A stretch of 64,000 nt of DNA, from assembly GCF_004004565.1 (NCBI RefSeq), contig NZ_SACM01000004.1, positions 310,001 through 374,000 of the forward strand. Reading direction: 5' to 3'. The translations under genes and the position numbers were made by a program. Positions 53,161 through 62,181 of this stretch are shown here, piece by piece. The notes below the pieces were generated by a model. It had not been told where the DNA came from and did not search any database. It was given only the letters and a program-made list of their open reading frames with translations. Position 1 is the stretch's first letter. Each line of letters opens with the position of its first letter. This stretch comes from Inhella crocodyli (GTDB lineage Bacteria; Pseudomonadota; Gammaproteobacteria; Burkholderiales; Burkholderiaceae_C).

Positions 53161-54969
53161 TCACCCCCGACACCCCACCCCCACCTTCGCCGTCGTCAGC
53201 AAAAACTTCTGCATGTCCCACGCCCCCGTCGGACAGCGCTCGGCGCACAGGCCGCAGTGCAGGCACACGTCCTCGTCCTTGACCATCACCCGCCCGGTCT
53301 TCAACTCGGGGCTGACCAACAGCGCCTGGTCCAGATTCAACGACGGTGCGTTCAAGCGGGACCGCAGGTCCGCCTCGTCGCCGTTGGCCACGAAGCTGAT
53401 GCAGTCCGTCGGGCAGATGTCGGTGCAGGCGTCGCACTCGATGCACAACTTGGGCGCGAACACCGTTTGCACGTCGCAGTTCAGGCAGCGCTGCGCTTCC
53501 TTGAACGCCGTCTTCGCGTCGAAGCCCAGCTCCACCTCCACGCGGATGCTGGCCAGGGCCTTCTCGGCCTCGGCCCAGGGCACCTTGAAGCGCAGGTCGT
53601 TGCTCGGGGCGTTGTCGTAGCTCCACTGGTGGATGCCCATCTTTTGGGACACCAGGTTCACGTGCGGCGCGGGGCGCTGGCGCAGGTCCTGGCCGTTCAG
53701 GAACTGGTCGATGCTCACCGCCGCCTCGTGCCCGTGGGCCACCGCCGTGATGATGTTCTTGGGGCCGAAGGCCGCGTCGCCGCCGAAGAACACGCGCTGC
53801 AGGCTGCTTTGGTGGGTGAGGGGGTCGAGCACCGGCAGGCCGTCGCGGCCGAAGTCGATGCCCGCGTCGCGCTCGATCCAGGGGAAGGCGTTTTCCTGCC
53901 CCACGGCCAGCAGCACCTCGTCGCAGGGCAGGTCCACGGTGCGGCCCGTGGGCACGAGCTGGCGGCGGCCTTGCGCGTCGGTCACCGAGTCGACGATCTC
54001 GAAGCGCATGCCCGTGAGCACGCCGCCCTCCAGCAAGAAGGCCACCGGCGCGTGCTGCGGCAGGATGGGGATGCCCTCGTGCTCGGCGTCTTCCTTCTCC
54101 CAGGGGCTGGCCTTCATGGCCTCGTAGGTGGAGCGCACCGTCACCGTCACGCTCTCGGCGCCCAGGCGCTTGGCGCTGCGGCAGCAGTCCATCGCGGTGT
54201 TGCCGCCCCCCAGCACCAGCACGCGGCGGCCGACGGTCGTCACGTGGCCGAAGCTCACCGAGGCCAACCAGTCGATGCCGATGTGCACTTGGGCTTTCGC
54301 GTCCCAGCGGCCGGGCAAGTCCAGGTCGCGGCCGCGCGGCGCGCCGGTGCCCACGAACACGGCGTCCCAGCCCTCGCTCAGCAGGGCCTTCATCGACTCG
54401 ATGCGCTGCCCGCTGCGGAAGCTCACCCCCAGGCGCAGCACGTGGTCGACCTCCTCGTCGATCACTTCCTCCGGCAGCCGAAAGCGCGGCACCTGGCTGC
54501 GCATGAAGCCGCCGGCCTTGGCCTCGGCGTCGAACACGGTCACTTCATAGCCGGCGGCGGCCAGGTCGCGCGCCACGGTCAGGCTGGCCGGGCCGGCGCC
54601 CACGCAGGCCACGCGGCGGCCGTTGCGCGCGGCGGCGGCGATGGGGCTGGGCATGCGCGCGTGGATGTCGGCGCCCTTGAGGTCGGCGGCCACGCGCTTC
54701 AGGCGGCAGATGGCCACCGGTTCGGGCCTTTGCGCCTGGGCCGCTTCCACGCGGCCGCGGCGGCAGGCAGGCTCGCAGGGGCGGTCGCAGGTGCGGCCCA
54801 AGATGCCGGGGAAGACGTTGCTGGCCCAGTTCACCAGGTAGGCCTCGTCGTAGCGGCCTTGGGCGATGAGCCGGATGTACTCCGGCACGGGCGTGTGGGC
54901 CGGGCAGGCCCATTGGCAATCGACGACCCGGTGGTGGTACGCCGGGTCGTGGGTGTTTGTGGGCTGCAC
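53161..54969 (-). CDS. FAD/Fe-S oxidoreductase (GltD-like) with two ferredoxin-type clusters
   Basis: A 602-residue electron-transfer flavoprotein. The N-terminal GltD-type Fe-S region (CQWACPAHTPVPEYIR; RTCDRPCEPACRRG) is followed by FAD binding (GAGPASLTVARDLAAAG, residues about 118-134) and NAD(P)H binding (VLGGGNTAMDCCR). A C-terminal 2x[4Fe-4S] ferredoxin domain has CIECDACTDICPTDC and CLHCGLCAERCP. It probably links NAD(P)H to the 2-oxoacid oxidoreductase encoded downstream. The GTG start is chosen because AAGGAG lies nine bases upstream. Confidence 0.9.
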   Translation of the reverse strand: MQPTNTHDPAYHHRVVDCQWACPAHTPVPEYIRLIAQGRYDEAYLVNWASNVFPGILGRTCDRPCEPACRRGRVEAAQAQRPEPVAICRLKRVAADLKGADIHARMPSPIAAAARNGRRVACVGAGPASLTVARDLAAAGYEVTVFDAEAKAGGFMRSQVPRFRLPEEVIDEEVDHVLRLGVSFRSGQRIESMKALLSEGWDAVFVGTGAPRGRDLDLPGRWDAKAQVHIGIDWLASVSFGHVTTVGRRVLVLGGGNTAMDCCRSAKRLGAESVTVTVRSTYEAMKASPWEKEDAEHEGIPILPQHAPVAFLLEGGVLTGMRFEIVDSVTDAQGRRQLVPTGRTVDLPCDEVLLAVGQENAFPWIERDAGIDFGRDGLPVLDPLTHQSSLQRVFFGGDAAFGPKNIITAVAHGHEAAVSIDQFLNGQDLRQRPAPHVNLVSQKMGIHQWSYDNAPSNDLRFKVPWAEAEKALASIRVEVELGFDAKTAFKEAQRCLNCDVQTVFAPKLCIECDACTDICPTDCISFVANGDEADLRSRLNAPSLNLDQALLVSPELKTGRVMVKDEDVCLHCGLCAERCPTGAWDMQKFLLTTAKVGVGCRG

Positions 54970-55192
54970 CAGGTGTCTCCTTGCGGCCTTGAATGACGGT
55001 GCCCCGGTGGGGCGTGCGGCAGTCTCCGCCCGCCAGAGGGCCCCGGGCAGGTGGAAAACCCAAGGCTTTGCGGGGTCTTTGACGGCGCTCAAACCCATCG
55101 CGCCCGGCGCCCAGGGCATGACGCTGGGTAAAGCAATGCAAAGGCAGCCCTTGCCAAAGTCAGGGTTAGCCCCGCCCCCCGACACTGGCGGC

Positions 55193-57460
55193 ATGAACCG
55201 CCCGACCTTGCTTTCCGCCCTGGCCCTGGCCGCCAGCGCCGCCGTCGCCCAAACGCCGCCCCCGGCCGACCCACCGGCCCCCGCTCCGACGCCGGCCCCC
55301 GCCCCCGCCGCCCCGCAGCAGTTGGACAAGGTCGAGGTCAGCGGCCAGCCCAGCGACAACGCCGTGCGCCGCAACAGCACGGCCAGCAAGATCGTCATCG
55401 GCCGCGAGGACCTGCTGCGCTTTGGCGACGGCAACCTGGCCGACCTGATGCGCCGCCTGCCCGGCGTCACGCCCACCGGCCGCCCGGGCCGCGGCGGCGG
55501 CATCGCCATGCGCGGCATGGGCGGTGGCTTCACGCAGATCTTGGTCAACGGCGAGCGCATGGCGCCCGGCTTCTCCATCGACCAGATCTCGCCCGACCAG
55601 ATCGAACGCATCGAGATCCAACGCGCCCCCACGGCCGAGACCGGCGCGCGCGCCGTGGCCGGCACCATCAACATCATCTTGCGCGAGCCCCTGGCCAAGA
55701 AGCTGCACGAGTTCCGCGCGCAGGTGGGCGGTGAGCAAGGCGAGCCGCAGGGCAACCTCACCTGGACGCGCAACGACAACCTGGGCGAGGCCATCAACTA
55801 CTCGCTGACCACGGTGCTCAACCACCAGCGCCGCCGCGACGGCGTGGACAGCAGCACCACGCGCGAGTCGGTCAGCGGCCTGCTGCCCGCCACCCAGCGC
55901 GACCTGGACGGCCACAGCTTTGAGCGCCGCACCAGCCTCAACCTGAACGCCCGCGTGCTGTGGCGCCTGGGCGAGGGCGAGCAGCTCATGTTCATGCCCT
56001 TTGCCGTGGTGGCCCGGGGCGGCACCGAAAGCGACGTGGCCCTGCGCGACACGCGCTACGCCAGCGCCGCCGCCCAGCCCTACGCCCTGGCCCGCACCGA
56101 CAGCGACGGCGAGTTCAACATGCTGCGCTTCGGCGGCACCTACACCAAGCGCCTGAGCGAAGAAACGCGCCTGGAGCTGCGTGCCAACGGCGGCCGCACC
56201 GAGCTCAGCAGCGACAGCACCCGCGTGGAAAGCGGCGGCACCCTGCCGCGCACCCAGCGCGACCAAACCAAGAACCGCGACGACAACCTCAACCTCGTCG
56301 CCAAGACCACGGTGCAAACCGCCAAGGAGCACAACTGGGTCAGCGGCGCCGAGCTGGAATGGGGCCAGCGCGACAACACCCGCGTCACCACCGTCACCGG
56401 GCAAAGCACCAGCAGCAGCGGCGATTTGGGCGACAACCTCAGCGCCCGATCGCTGCGCTTCGCCGCCTACACGCAGGACGAGTGGCAGCTCAACCCCAAC
56501 TGGAGCCTGTACGCCGGCCTGCGCTACGAGCAGATCAACAACCGCGGCGAGGCCGGCGCGGGCGCCCCATCGGTGGACAACACCAGCCGCGTGGCCTCGC
56601 CCCTGCTGCACGCGCTGTGGAAGCCCGACCCCAAGGGTCGCGACCAGGTGCGCATGAGCCTCACCCGCAGCTACCGCGCCGCCAACCTCAACGACCTGGT
56701 GGCCCGCCGCGTCATCAACGCCGAAGTGCCCTTGGGCCCCAACACCGAGGACACGCCGGACCGCGCCGGCAACCCCAACCTCAAGCCCGAGCTGGCCACC
56801 GGCCTGGAGCTGGCCTTCGAGCACTACCTCCCCAAGGGCGGCCTGCTGTCGGCCAACGTCTTCGCACGGCAAATCAAGGGCCTGATCCGCACCACGCAAC
56901 AGCAAGAGCTGGCGCAAGACCTCAGCGGCGCGCAGGTGCTGCGCTTCATCAACCGCCCGCGCAACCTGGGCGACGCCAGAACCGTCGGCATCGAGCTGGA
57001 GGCCAAGGCCCGCCTGGACGAGTTCTGGGCCGACGCGCCGAAAGAGCTCGTGCCCTTGCAGCTGCGCGCCAACCTCAGCGTGTTCGACAGCAGCGTGGAC
57101 GGCATTCCCGGCCCCAACAACCGCATCGACGCCCAGCCCCGCGCCACCGCCAACCTGGGCGCCGACTACCGCGTGCCCGGCACCGGCGTGAGCCTGGGGG
57201 CGAGCTGGAGCTTCACCCCCGAGGTGCTGATCCAGCAAACCGAGACCACCCAGGTGCGCACCAGCAAGCGCCGCGTGTGGGACGCCTACGCCCAGTGGAC
57301 GCAGACCCGCGACCTCACCTGGCGCCTGGGCCTGAGCAACCTGGCCCCGCTGGACGCCTTCAGCGAAACCGTGATTCGCAACGCCGCCTTCATCACCACG
57401 ACCGACAGCGTGAACAAGACCTTCTTGAACTGGACGCTGCGGGCGGAAATGCGCTTTTAA
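55193..57460 (+). CDS. TonB-dependent outer-membrane receptor
   Basis: A 755-residue receptor: signal peptide (1-19), a Pro/Ala linker, plug domain (about 45-180; LADLMRRLPGVTPTG and GGGIAMRGMGGGFTQILVNGERM), then a 22-strand barrel ending in ...RAEMRF with the usual terminal Phe. No TonB box is clear. The substrate is unknown; family members take up siderophores, vitamins or sugars. Its last 254 bp are duplicated at 59278-59531, downstream of a low-GC insert. The stop is TAA here but TGA in the downstream copy, suggesting that the original 3' end was displaced. Confidence 0.93.
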   Translation: MNRPTLLSALALAASAAVAQTPPPADPPAPAPTPAPAPAAPQQLDKVEVSGQPSDNAVRRNSTASKIVIGREDLLRFGDGNLADLMRRLPGVTPTGRPGRGGGIAMRGMGGGFTQILVNGERMAPGFSIDQISPDQIERIEIQRAPTAETGARAVAGTINIILREPLAKKLHEFRAQVGGEQGEPQGNLTWTRNDNLGEAINYSLTTVLNHQRRRDGVDSSTTRESVSGLLPATQRDLDGHSFERRTSLNLNARVLWRLGEGEQLMFMPFAVVARGGTESDVALRDTRYASAAAQPYALARTDSDGEFNMLRFGGTYTKRLSEETRLELRANGGRTELSSDSTRVESGGTLPRTQRDQTKNRDDNLNLVAKTTVQTAKEHNWVSGAELEWGQRDNTRVTTVTGQSTSSSGDLGDNLSARSLRFAAYTQDEWQLNPNWSLYAGLRYEQINNRGEAGAGAPSVDNTSRVASPLLHALWKPDPKGRDQVRMSLTRSYRAANLNDLVARRVINAEVPLGPNTEDTPDRAGNPNLKPELATGLELAFEHYLPKGGLLSANVFARQIKGLIRTTQQQELAQDLSGAQVLRFINRPRNLGDARTVGIELEAKARLDEFWADAPKELVPLQLRANLSVFDSSVDGIPGPNNRIDAQPRATANLGADYRVPGTGVSLGASWSFTPEVLIQQTETTQVRTSKRRVWDAYAQWTQTRDLTWRLGLSNLAPLDAFSETVIRNAAFITTTDSVNKTFLNWTLRAEMRF
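57202..57455 (+). repeat. left direct repeat (receptor 3' end)
   Basis: Identical to 59278-59531 at an offset of 2,076 bp except for one synonymous change (C at 57274, T at 59350; CGC to CGT, Arg). Identity stops a few bases before the stop codon, where TTTTAA here replaces TTCTGA there. Near-identity over a coding segment shows a recent duplication. Confidence 0.9.
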
Positions 57461-59531
57461 GTCACCCACAGCCGGTACAGGAAATTACCACCCACTACTG
57501 CCTTCTCGCTCCGACAAAATAAAGAGCGCCTGTGAGGCCGTTTGTCATATGTCACTTTATTTGCAGTGGGGTCAGTTAAGCGGTGCTCGCGTCGACTTCG
57601 AATTGATCTGTCGACACAAAAACGTCATGACGCGAGGATGGCGATCAGGCCTGGTCTAGTGTGGTTGCTGACAAATGACAAAAATCAACCATCGGGCTGT
57701 GCAATTCAAGTAAATAGCATTTAATAGATTGATTCAGGGAGGATATTAATGAATATGCGTGTGGTTGTTGCCTTTTTGGTTGGCATTGCTCTGCTAGCGG
57801 GGTGTGCTGCACCTGTAAGAAAGGCGGAGGTGCGACAAGCCCGGGAAATCCCGCGTGGTGCAGATGCGAAACCCATTCAATTCAAAAAAGTGGTGGTCAA
57901 GCTACGAAGGGGCGAGGAAATCGGCAGCAGCCACGTTGGTATCGCCTGCCTTCCTCAGGGCAAAGTTGAGTGGAAGGGTGGCAAAGTCAATATAACTGAC
58001 GAGGAGTTTACGGAGGCTTTCCGAGAAGAGCTCGAGAAATACAACTATCCTGTTGTGGGTGATCCGAATGCATTGTTCGACGACCCTTCTTCTTGGAAAG
58101 CTGAACTCCTCGTTGCTGGACAGATTAATAAGTTGGATATCAGTGTCTGCTACCCGATGGCTGGCTTTGGTAATTTCAAGGATTCCAAAGGTGGTGCCTT
58201 TGTTCGGGTCAATTGGCAGGTTTACGGTCAGTTGGAGCGAAAAGTTATCTATGAAACTACAACCGAAGGTTCGTTCCAATCGGATAGCGCGACGTCATTT
58301 GGCATTGAGAAGAGTTTGACCAACGCTTTTGCGGCTGCGGTTCAAAATCTGTTGGCAGATGAGAAATTCCATCAGCTCGTAAAGCGTAGCACTGCGACAT
58401 CTGGTAGTCCGGAAGCGTCTGCAGTGGACAATATGCCTCCTTTAGAGATCAAGGCGCCGTCCGTGATGTCACCATCACTTGACGTCGCCCGGAAAGCCAC
58501 AGTAACAATCTTCGCCGGCGGTGGCCATGGGAGCGGCTTCATCGTGTCAGCAGACGGATATGTTTTGACAAACGAGCATGTCGTTCGTGAAGCCAGGTTC
58601 GTGACGGTCAGGCTGTCAAATGGCAGGGAAACGCTGGGTGACGTGGTCCGCGTTAGTAGTCGGCGAGATGTAGCGCTAATCCGGTTACGCGAGCAAAATC
58701 TTCCTGCGGTGGGAATGGCATTGAATCTCCAGCCTCCTATTGGCGCAGATGTCTATGCCATTGGAACACCCCGGCGAGAGAGCTTGGACACCACAGTGAC
58801 CCGAGGAATCATTTCTGCGTACCGTGACGAACGAGGACTGAAATTCCTCCAAAGTGACGTACAAATTCACCCTGGGAATTCTGGCGGACCACTGGTCACT
58901 ACTGATGGGCGTGTCGTGGGCATAGCTGTTCAAGGCTTGATGGTTGGCAGTGCTAGTCAAAATTTGAATTTCTTTGTGCCAATTGACGACGCAATTGGCG
59001 CTCTAAACCTGAAGTTCAGGTAATGGCATAACGATTTACGCCCTTGGCAGTGGCATTTAGACGCCACTGCTCCGTCAAGCGCTTCGAGTACCTTGCTAAA
59101 GACGGACCAAGATGCGCCCCATGCCCTGGATGTGCAAATGACTTCAGGGCTTCTTCTTTTCTAGGGTTGCTGCGACCGCTAGCCCATCTGGCTACATTCC
59201 GGTTCCAAGATGAATTGACTTCCGTTTAAGGAGTGAATTCGGATTTGAGGTCTGAACCAACTTAAGGGCCTGGGCGAGAGCTGGAGCTTCACCCCCGAGG
59301 TGCTGATCCAGCAAACCGAGACCACCCAGGTGCGCACCAGCAAGCGCCGTGTGTGGGACGCCTACGCCCAGTGGACGCAGACCCGCGACCTCACCTGGCG
59401 CCTGGGCCTGAGCAACCTGGCCCCGCTGGACGCCTTCAGCGAAACCGTGATTCGCAACGCCGCCTTCATCACCACGACCGACAGCGTGAACAAGACCTTC
59501 TTGAACTGGACGCTGCGGGCGGAAATGCGCT
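57456..59531. mobile_element. low-GC inserted cassette flanked by direct repeats
   Basis: Sequence between the receptor end and its second copy is clearly AT-richer than the surroundings and uses A/T-ending codons. It holds a 288-bp leader (57461-57748) with no convincing gene but promoter-like AT-rich stretches, one serine protease gene, and a 254-bp tail. The tail contains a GCAGTGGC-8 nt-GCCACTGC hairpin (59047-59070) and a weak 61-codon frame (59044-59229). No integrase, transposase or terminal inverted repeats were seen. The duplicated receptor end looks like the gene-end restoration left by integration or recombination. Confidence 0.5.
57749..59023 (+). CDS. lipoprotein trypsin-like (S1C/HtrA-type) serine protease
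   Basis: A 424-residue exported protease. Lipobox LLAGC puts the lipid on C19. An N-terminal domain (about 30-215), with a hydrophobic pattern like small lipoprotein assembly domains, precedes a chymotrypsin-like domain (about 245-424). The triad is complete: H277 (TNEHVV), D307 (RRDVAL), S378 (HPGNSGGP). There is no PDZ domain, unlike DegP. GGGAGG lies eight bases before the ATG. Codon use is strikingly AT-rich for this genome, supporting recent acquisition. Substrate unknown. Confidence 0.9.
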   Translation: MNMRVVVAFLVGIALLAGCAAPVRKAEVRQAREIPRGADAKPIQFKKVVVKLRRGEEIGSSHVGIACLPQGKVEWKGGKVNITDEEFTEAFREELEKYNYPVVGDPNALFDDPSSWKAELLVAGQINKLDISVCYPMAGFGNFKDSKGGAFVRVNWQVYGQLERKVIYETTTEGSFQSDSATSFGIEKSLTNAFAAAVQNLLADEKFHQLVKRSTATSGSPEASAVDNMPPLEIKAPSVMSPSLDVARKATVTIFAGGGHGSGFIVSADGYVLTNEHVVREARFVTVRLSNGRETLGDVVRVSSRRDVALIRLREQNLPAVGMALNLQPPIGADVYAIGTPRRESLDTTVTRGIISAYRDERGLKFLQSDVQIHPGNSGGPLVTTDGRVVGIAVQGLMVGSASQNLNFFVPIDDAIGALNLKFR

Positions 59532-59536
59532 TCTGA
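59278..59536 (+). pseudogene. 3' fragment of the TonB-dependent receptor
   Basis: The last about 84 codons of the receptor, in frame to a TGA stop (59534-59536), with no start or upstream gene. It ends RAEMRF like the full-length copy. It is followed by GC-rich native-looking sequence with a GGCCCC-4 nt-GGGGCC hairpin (59563-59578) that may be the original receptor terminator, although it lacks a T-tract. This copy is therefore probably the displaced original 3' end. Confidence 0.9.
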
Positions 59537-59670
59537 GGTCGCGCCGCTCGTCAGTTGACCCAGGCCCCTGTCGGGGCCGCGTTGTGGGAAGGACCCAGGC
59601 GGCGGCATGACCGGCGTCGCGCCCCCGCGGGCGCGGCACACTGGGCCCATTCCGCACCTTGGAGCCTTCC

Positions 59671-61323
59671 TTGCGCCCGACCTCCCTTGCCCTGGCCATC
59701 GGGGCCCTGTCGCTGCCCTTGGCCCTCCAGGCGGCGCCGCCGCCCGCGGTCGATGCCGCCGCCATCGACGCCGTCTTCGCCCAGCACACCGCCAGCACCC
59801 CCGGCTGCGCGGTGGGCGTGGTGCGGGACGGCCAACTGCTGCACGCCAAGGGCTACGGCCTGGCGGACCTGTCCTTCGGCGTGCCCATCACGCCGCGCAC
59901 GGTGTTCGACATCGGCTCGGTCTCCAAGCAGTTCACCGCGCTGGCCCTGCTGTGGCTGGTGCACGACGGCCAGCTGCGCCTGGACGACACGGTCCAGCAG
60001 CACCTGCCCGAGTTGGCGGCGAGCCTGCCCCAGCCCATCACCCTGCGGCAGATGCTGCAGCACACCGCGGGGCTGCCGGACTACCCGCTGATGATGGTCC
60101 TGGCCGGCGACGCCGAAGAGAACGTCACCGGCGACGAGGACGCGCTGCGCGTGATCCGCGCCGGCGTGCCGCTCAACTTCGCGCCGGGCACCGAGTTCTC
60201 GTACAGCAACTCCGGCTACTTCCTGGCGGGGCAGGTGGTCGAGAAGGTCAGTGGCCAAAAGCTCGACGCCTTCCTGAAGGCCCGCCTCTTCCAGCCCCTG
60301 GGCATGGCGGCCACCCACATCCGCACCGACCACACCCAGGTCGTGGCGCAACGCGCCAACGCCTACGCCCCCCGCCAAGGCGGTTGGGCCCTCAGCTTTT
60401 CCAACTGGAACCAGGCCGGCGACGGCGCGGTGCAAAGCAGCGTGGACGACCTCGCCCGGTGGGAGGCCGAGCTGATGGACCCCAAGGTGGTGCCCGCCCC
60501 GGTGCTGACCTGGATGCGCACCCCCGGCGTGCTGGCCAATGGCAAGACCACGACCTACGGCATGGGCTGGATGACCGACCCCTACCGGGGCCTGACACGC
60601 ACGCACCACGGCGGCGTGTGGGCCGGCTACCGCGCCATGACGATGCGCTTCCCCAGCGAACGCACCGCCATCGCCCTGACCTGCAACCGCGCCGCCGCCG
60701 ATACCGCCGACCTGGCGCAGAAGGTGGCCGACGTGGTGCTGGCCGGCGCGTTCCCCACCCCCCGGAACCCGCTGCCCGCCAATCCCACCGTGCCCGCCGC
60801 CGAACTGGAGCGCCTGCACGGGGCCTATTTGCGCAGCGACGGCGTGGCCCTGGCCCGCATCGACCCCGGCAGCAGCCCCGGCACCCTGACTATCAACCAG
60901 GGTGGCGGCCCGGCCCCGCTCACGGTGCTGGACGCCACCGAGTTGCGCACCCGCCAGGGCTCGCGCCTGCGCTGGGCGGACGACCGCCAGTCTTTCGAGC
61001 TGGTGAACGCCCGCGACGACGCCCGCGTTCGCTACCAGCGCGTGGCCCTTGGGCGCCTGTCCGCCGCCCAGCGCCAGGCCCTCATCGGCCGCTACGCGCA
61101 CGCCGGCCTGGCGGCCCAATGGCAGGTGCAAGCCGGCGAGGGCGAGGCCCTCGTGCTCAAGGGCAAGGGCCTGGACGACGGCCTGCCGCTGCAGCCCATC
61201 AACGCCCAGCTGCTGCGCAGCCCCATGGGCTTGGTGCACATCCAGCGCGACGCCCAAGGCCGCGTCGCATCCCTGCGCCTGGCCAACGACCGCCTGCGGC
61301 ACCTGGTGATGACGCGCCTGTGA
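59671..61323 (+). CDS. beta-lactamase-fold serine hydrolase with C-terminal domain
   Basis: A 550-residue exported protein of the class C beta-lactamase/D-Ala-D-Ala peptidase-like family. Signal peptide about 1-22; S-x-x-K is SVSK near residue 85; Y-x-N is YSN; HHGG replaces KTG. A C-terminal beta-rich extension (about 370-550) follows, as in many esterase-type family members. TTG 59671 is chosen because GGAG lies seven bases upstream; TTG 59659 is an alternative. Likely a peptidase or esterase in the periplasm. A Rho-independent terminator follows 80 bp after the stop. Confidence 0.88.
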   Translation: MRPTSLALAIGALSLPLALQAAPPPAVDAAAIDAVFAQHTASTPGCAVGVVRDGQLLHAKGYGLADLSFGVPITPRTVFDIGSVSKQFTALALLWLVHDGQLRLDDTVQQHLPELAASLPQPITLRQMLQHTAGLPDYPLMMVLAGDAEENVTGDEDALRVIRAGVPLNFAPGTEFSYSNSGYFLAGQVVEKVSGQKLDAFLKARLFQPLGMAATHIRTDHTQVVAQRANAYAPRQGGWALSFSNWNQAGDGAVQSSVDDLARWEAELMDPKVVPAPVLTWMRTPGVLANGKTTTYGMGWMTDPYRGLTRTHHGGVWAGYRAMTMRFPSERTAIALTCNRAAADTADLAQKVADVVLAGAFPTPRNPLPANPTVPAAELERLHGAYLRSDGVALARIDPGSSPGTLTINQGGGPAPLTVLDATELRTRQGSRLRWADDRQSFELVNARDDARVRYQRVALGRLSAAQRQALIGRYAHAGLAAQWQVQAGEGEALVLKGKGLDDGLPLQPINAQLLRSPMGLVHIQRDAQGRVASLRLANDRLRHLVMTRL

Positions 61324-61403
61324 CGCCGGCGCCCACCACCCAGGTGGGGGCTTGAGGGTCCGCCCCAGCCGCTGGGGCCGTGCGCGCCCTCGACAATGAA
61401 GAG

Positions 61404-61432
61404 CGGCCCACGGAGGGCCGTTTCTATTTTTT
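61404..61432 (+). terminator. Rho-independent terminator
   Basis: CGGCCC, five bases, GGGCCG, then a T-rich run (TTTCTATTTTTT). It lies between the serine hydrolase and the TonB-C gene and should end transcripts from upstream. The clearest intrinsic terminator in the window. Confidence 0.8.
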
Positions 61433-61446
61433 GCTCCTTCGCCACC

Positions 61447-62139
61447 ATGAAGCTCCCCTGCTTTTTCATCACGACGCTCGCGCTTGCGGTGGGCAGCTCC
61501 GCGGGGGCTCAAGAGGCCCCTGCGGTGCCGGCACCTGCGGCCAGCGCGCCGGCCATGCAGCCCTTGGCCAGGACGCGAACCGTCTCGTTGAGACCCGCCG
61601 ACCCGTCCTACCCCGAGGCGCTTCACAGCAAGGGCGTACAAGGTTTGGTGGAAGTCCGCGCTACCCTGGGCGCGGATGGCAAACCAAGCGACTTGATGGT
61701 GCTCAACAGCTCGCGTTCCCAAGCGCTCGATGACGCGGGACTGGCCCTGGTGACGCGGCTTCAGTTCGCCGTCAAGGCGCCGGCCGAGGGCGCCAGCTCG
61801 CCGGCCATCCCCAACGCCACCCAGGTGGTGGTCCCGGTGGAGTTTCTTCGAGACTCCCTGGGCACCCTGAGCAAGAAAACCTGCGCTGAGTTTGGGGTGG
61901 ACGTGGCTTACCACCGCGCGACGTTTCCGGAGCAACAGGTCGGCGACATGAGCGTCATCAAGATGACCATCGGCGCCATGGTCCTGGGGGGCTTTCAGCG
62001 CACCGGGCCGAGCCCACTGGTGGCCTTGGCCAAGAAATCGAAGTCTGCGGCCCGAGACATCGCTGAGGCATGTGCCACGTCGCCTGAGCGTTTGTTTCTC
62101 GAGCAGTTCAAAGAGCTCATGGACAAGAGCCCGGGCTAG
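61447..62139 (+). CDS. TonB C-terminal-type periplasmic protein
   Basis: A 230-residue exported protein. Signal peptide 1-21; an Ala/Pro linker; then a TonB-C-like domain (about 45-125) with PSYPEALHSKGVQGLVEVRATLGADGKPSDLMVLNSS. A further helical domain has two Cys. There is no N-terminal anchor like that of classical TonB, so it is probably a soluble TonB-C-type protein rather than an energy transducer. The ATG lies 14 bp beyond the T-tract of the terminator, so it must use a very close promoter or depend on read-through. Confidence 0.82.
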   Translation: MKLPCFFITTLALAVGSSAGAQEAPAVPAPAASAPAMQPLARTRTVSLRPADPSYPEALHSKGVQGLVEVRATLGADGKPSDLMVLNSSRSQALDDAGLALVTRLQFAVKAPAEGASSPAIPNATQVVVPVEFLRDSLGTLSKKTCAEFGVDVAYHRATFPEQQVGDMSVIKMTIGAMVLGGFQRTGPSPLVALAKKSKSAARDIAEACATSPERLFLEQFKELMDKSPG

Positions 62140-62181
62140 GGCGATGAATCGGCGGCTGTCTCCCAACGCACTCGGTCCGCT

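Noticed and set aside
52472-53626. A 384-codon frame and several shorter frames across the inverted repeat
   Set aside because: The two arms give near-identical translations on opposite strands (Ser-Leu-Arg-rich), which shows they are repeat-derived, not genes.
57542-57724. A 60-codon frame in the cassette leader
   Set aside because: TTG start without ribosome-binding site, basic random composition, and it lies where the protease promoter is expected.
59047-59070. Integron attC site
   Set aside because: A hairpin is present but the RYYYAAC/GTTRRRY core sites are not, and no integrase is seen.
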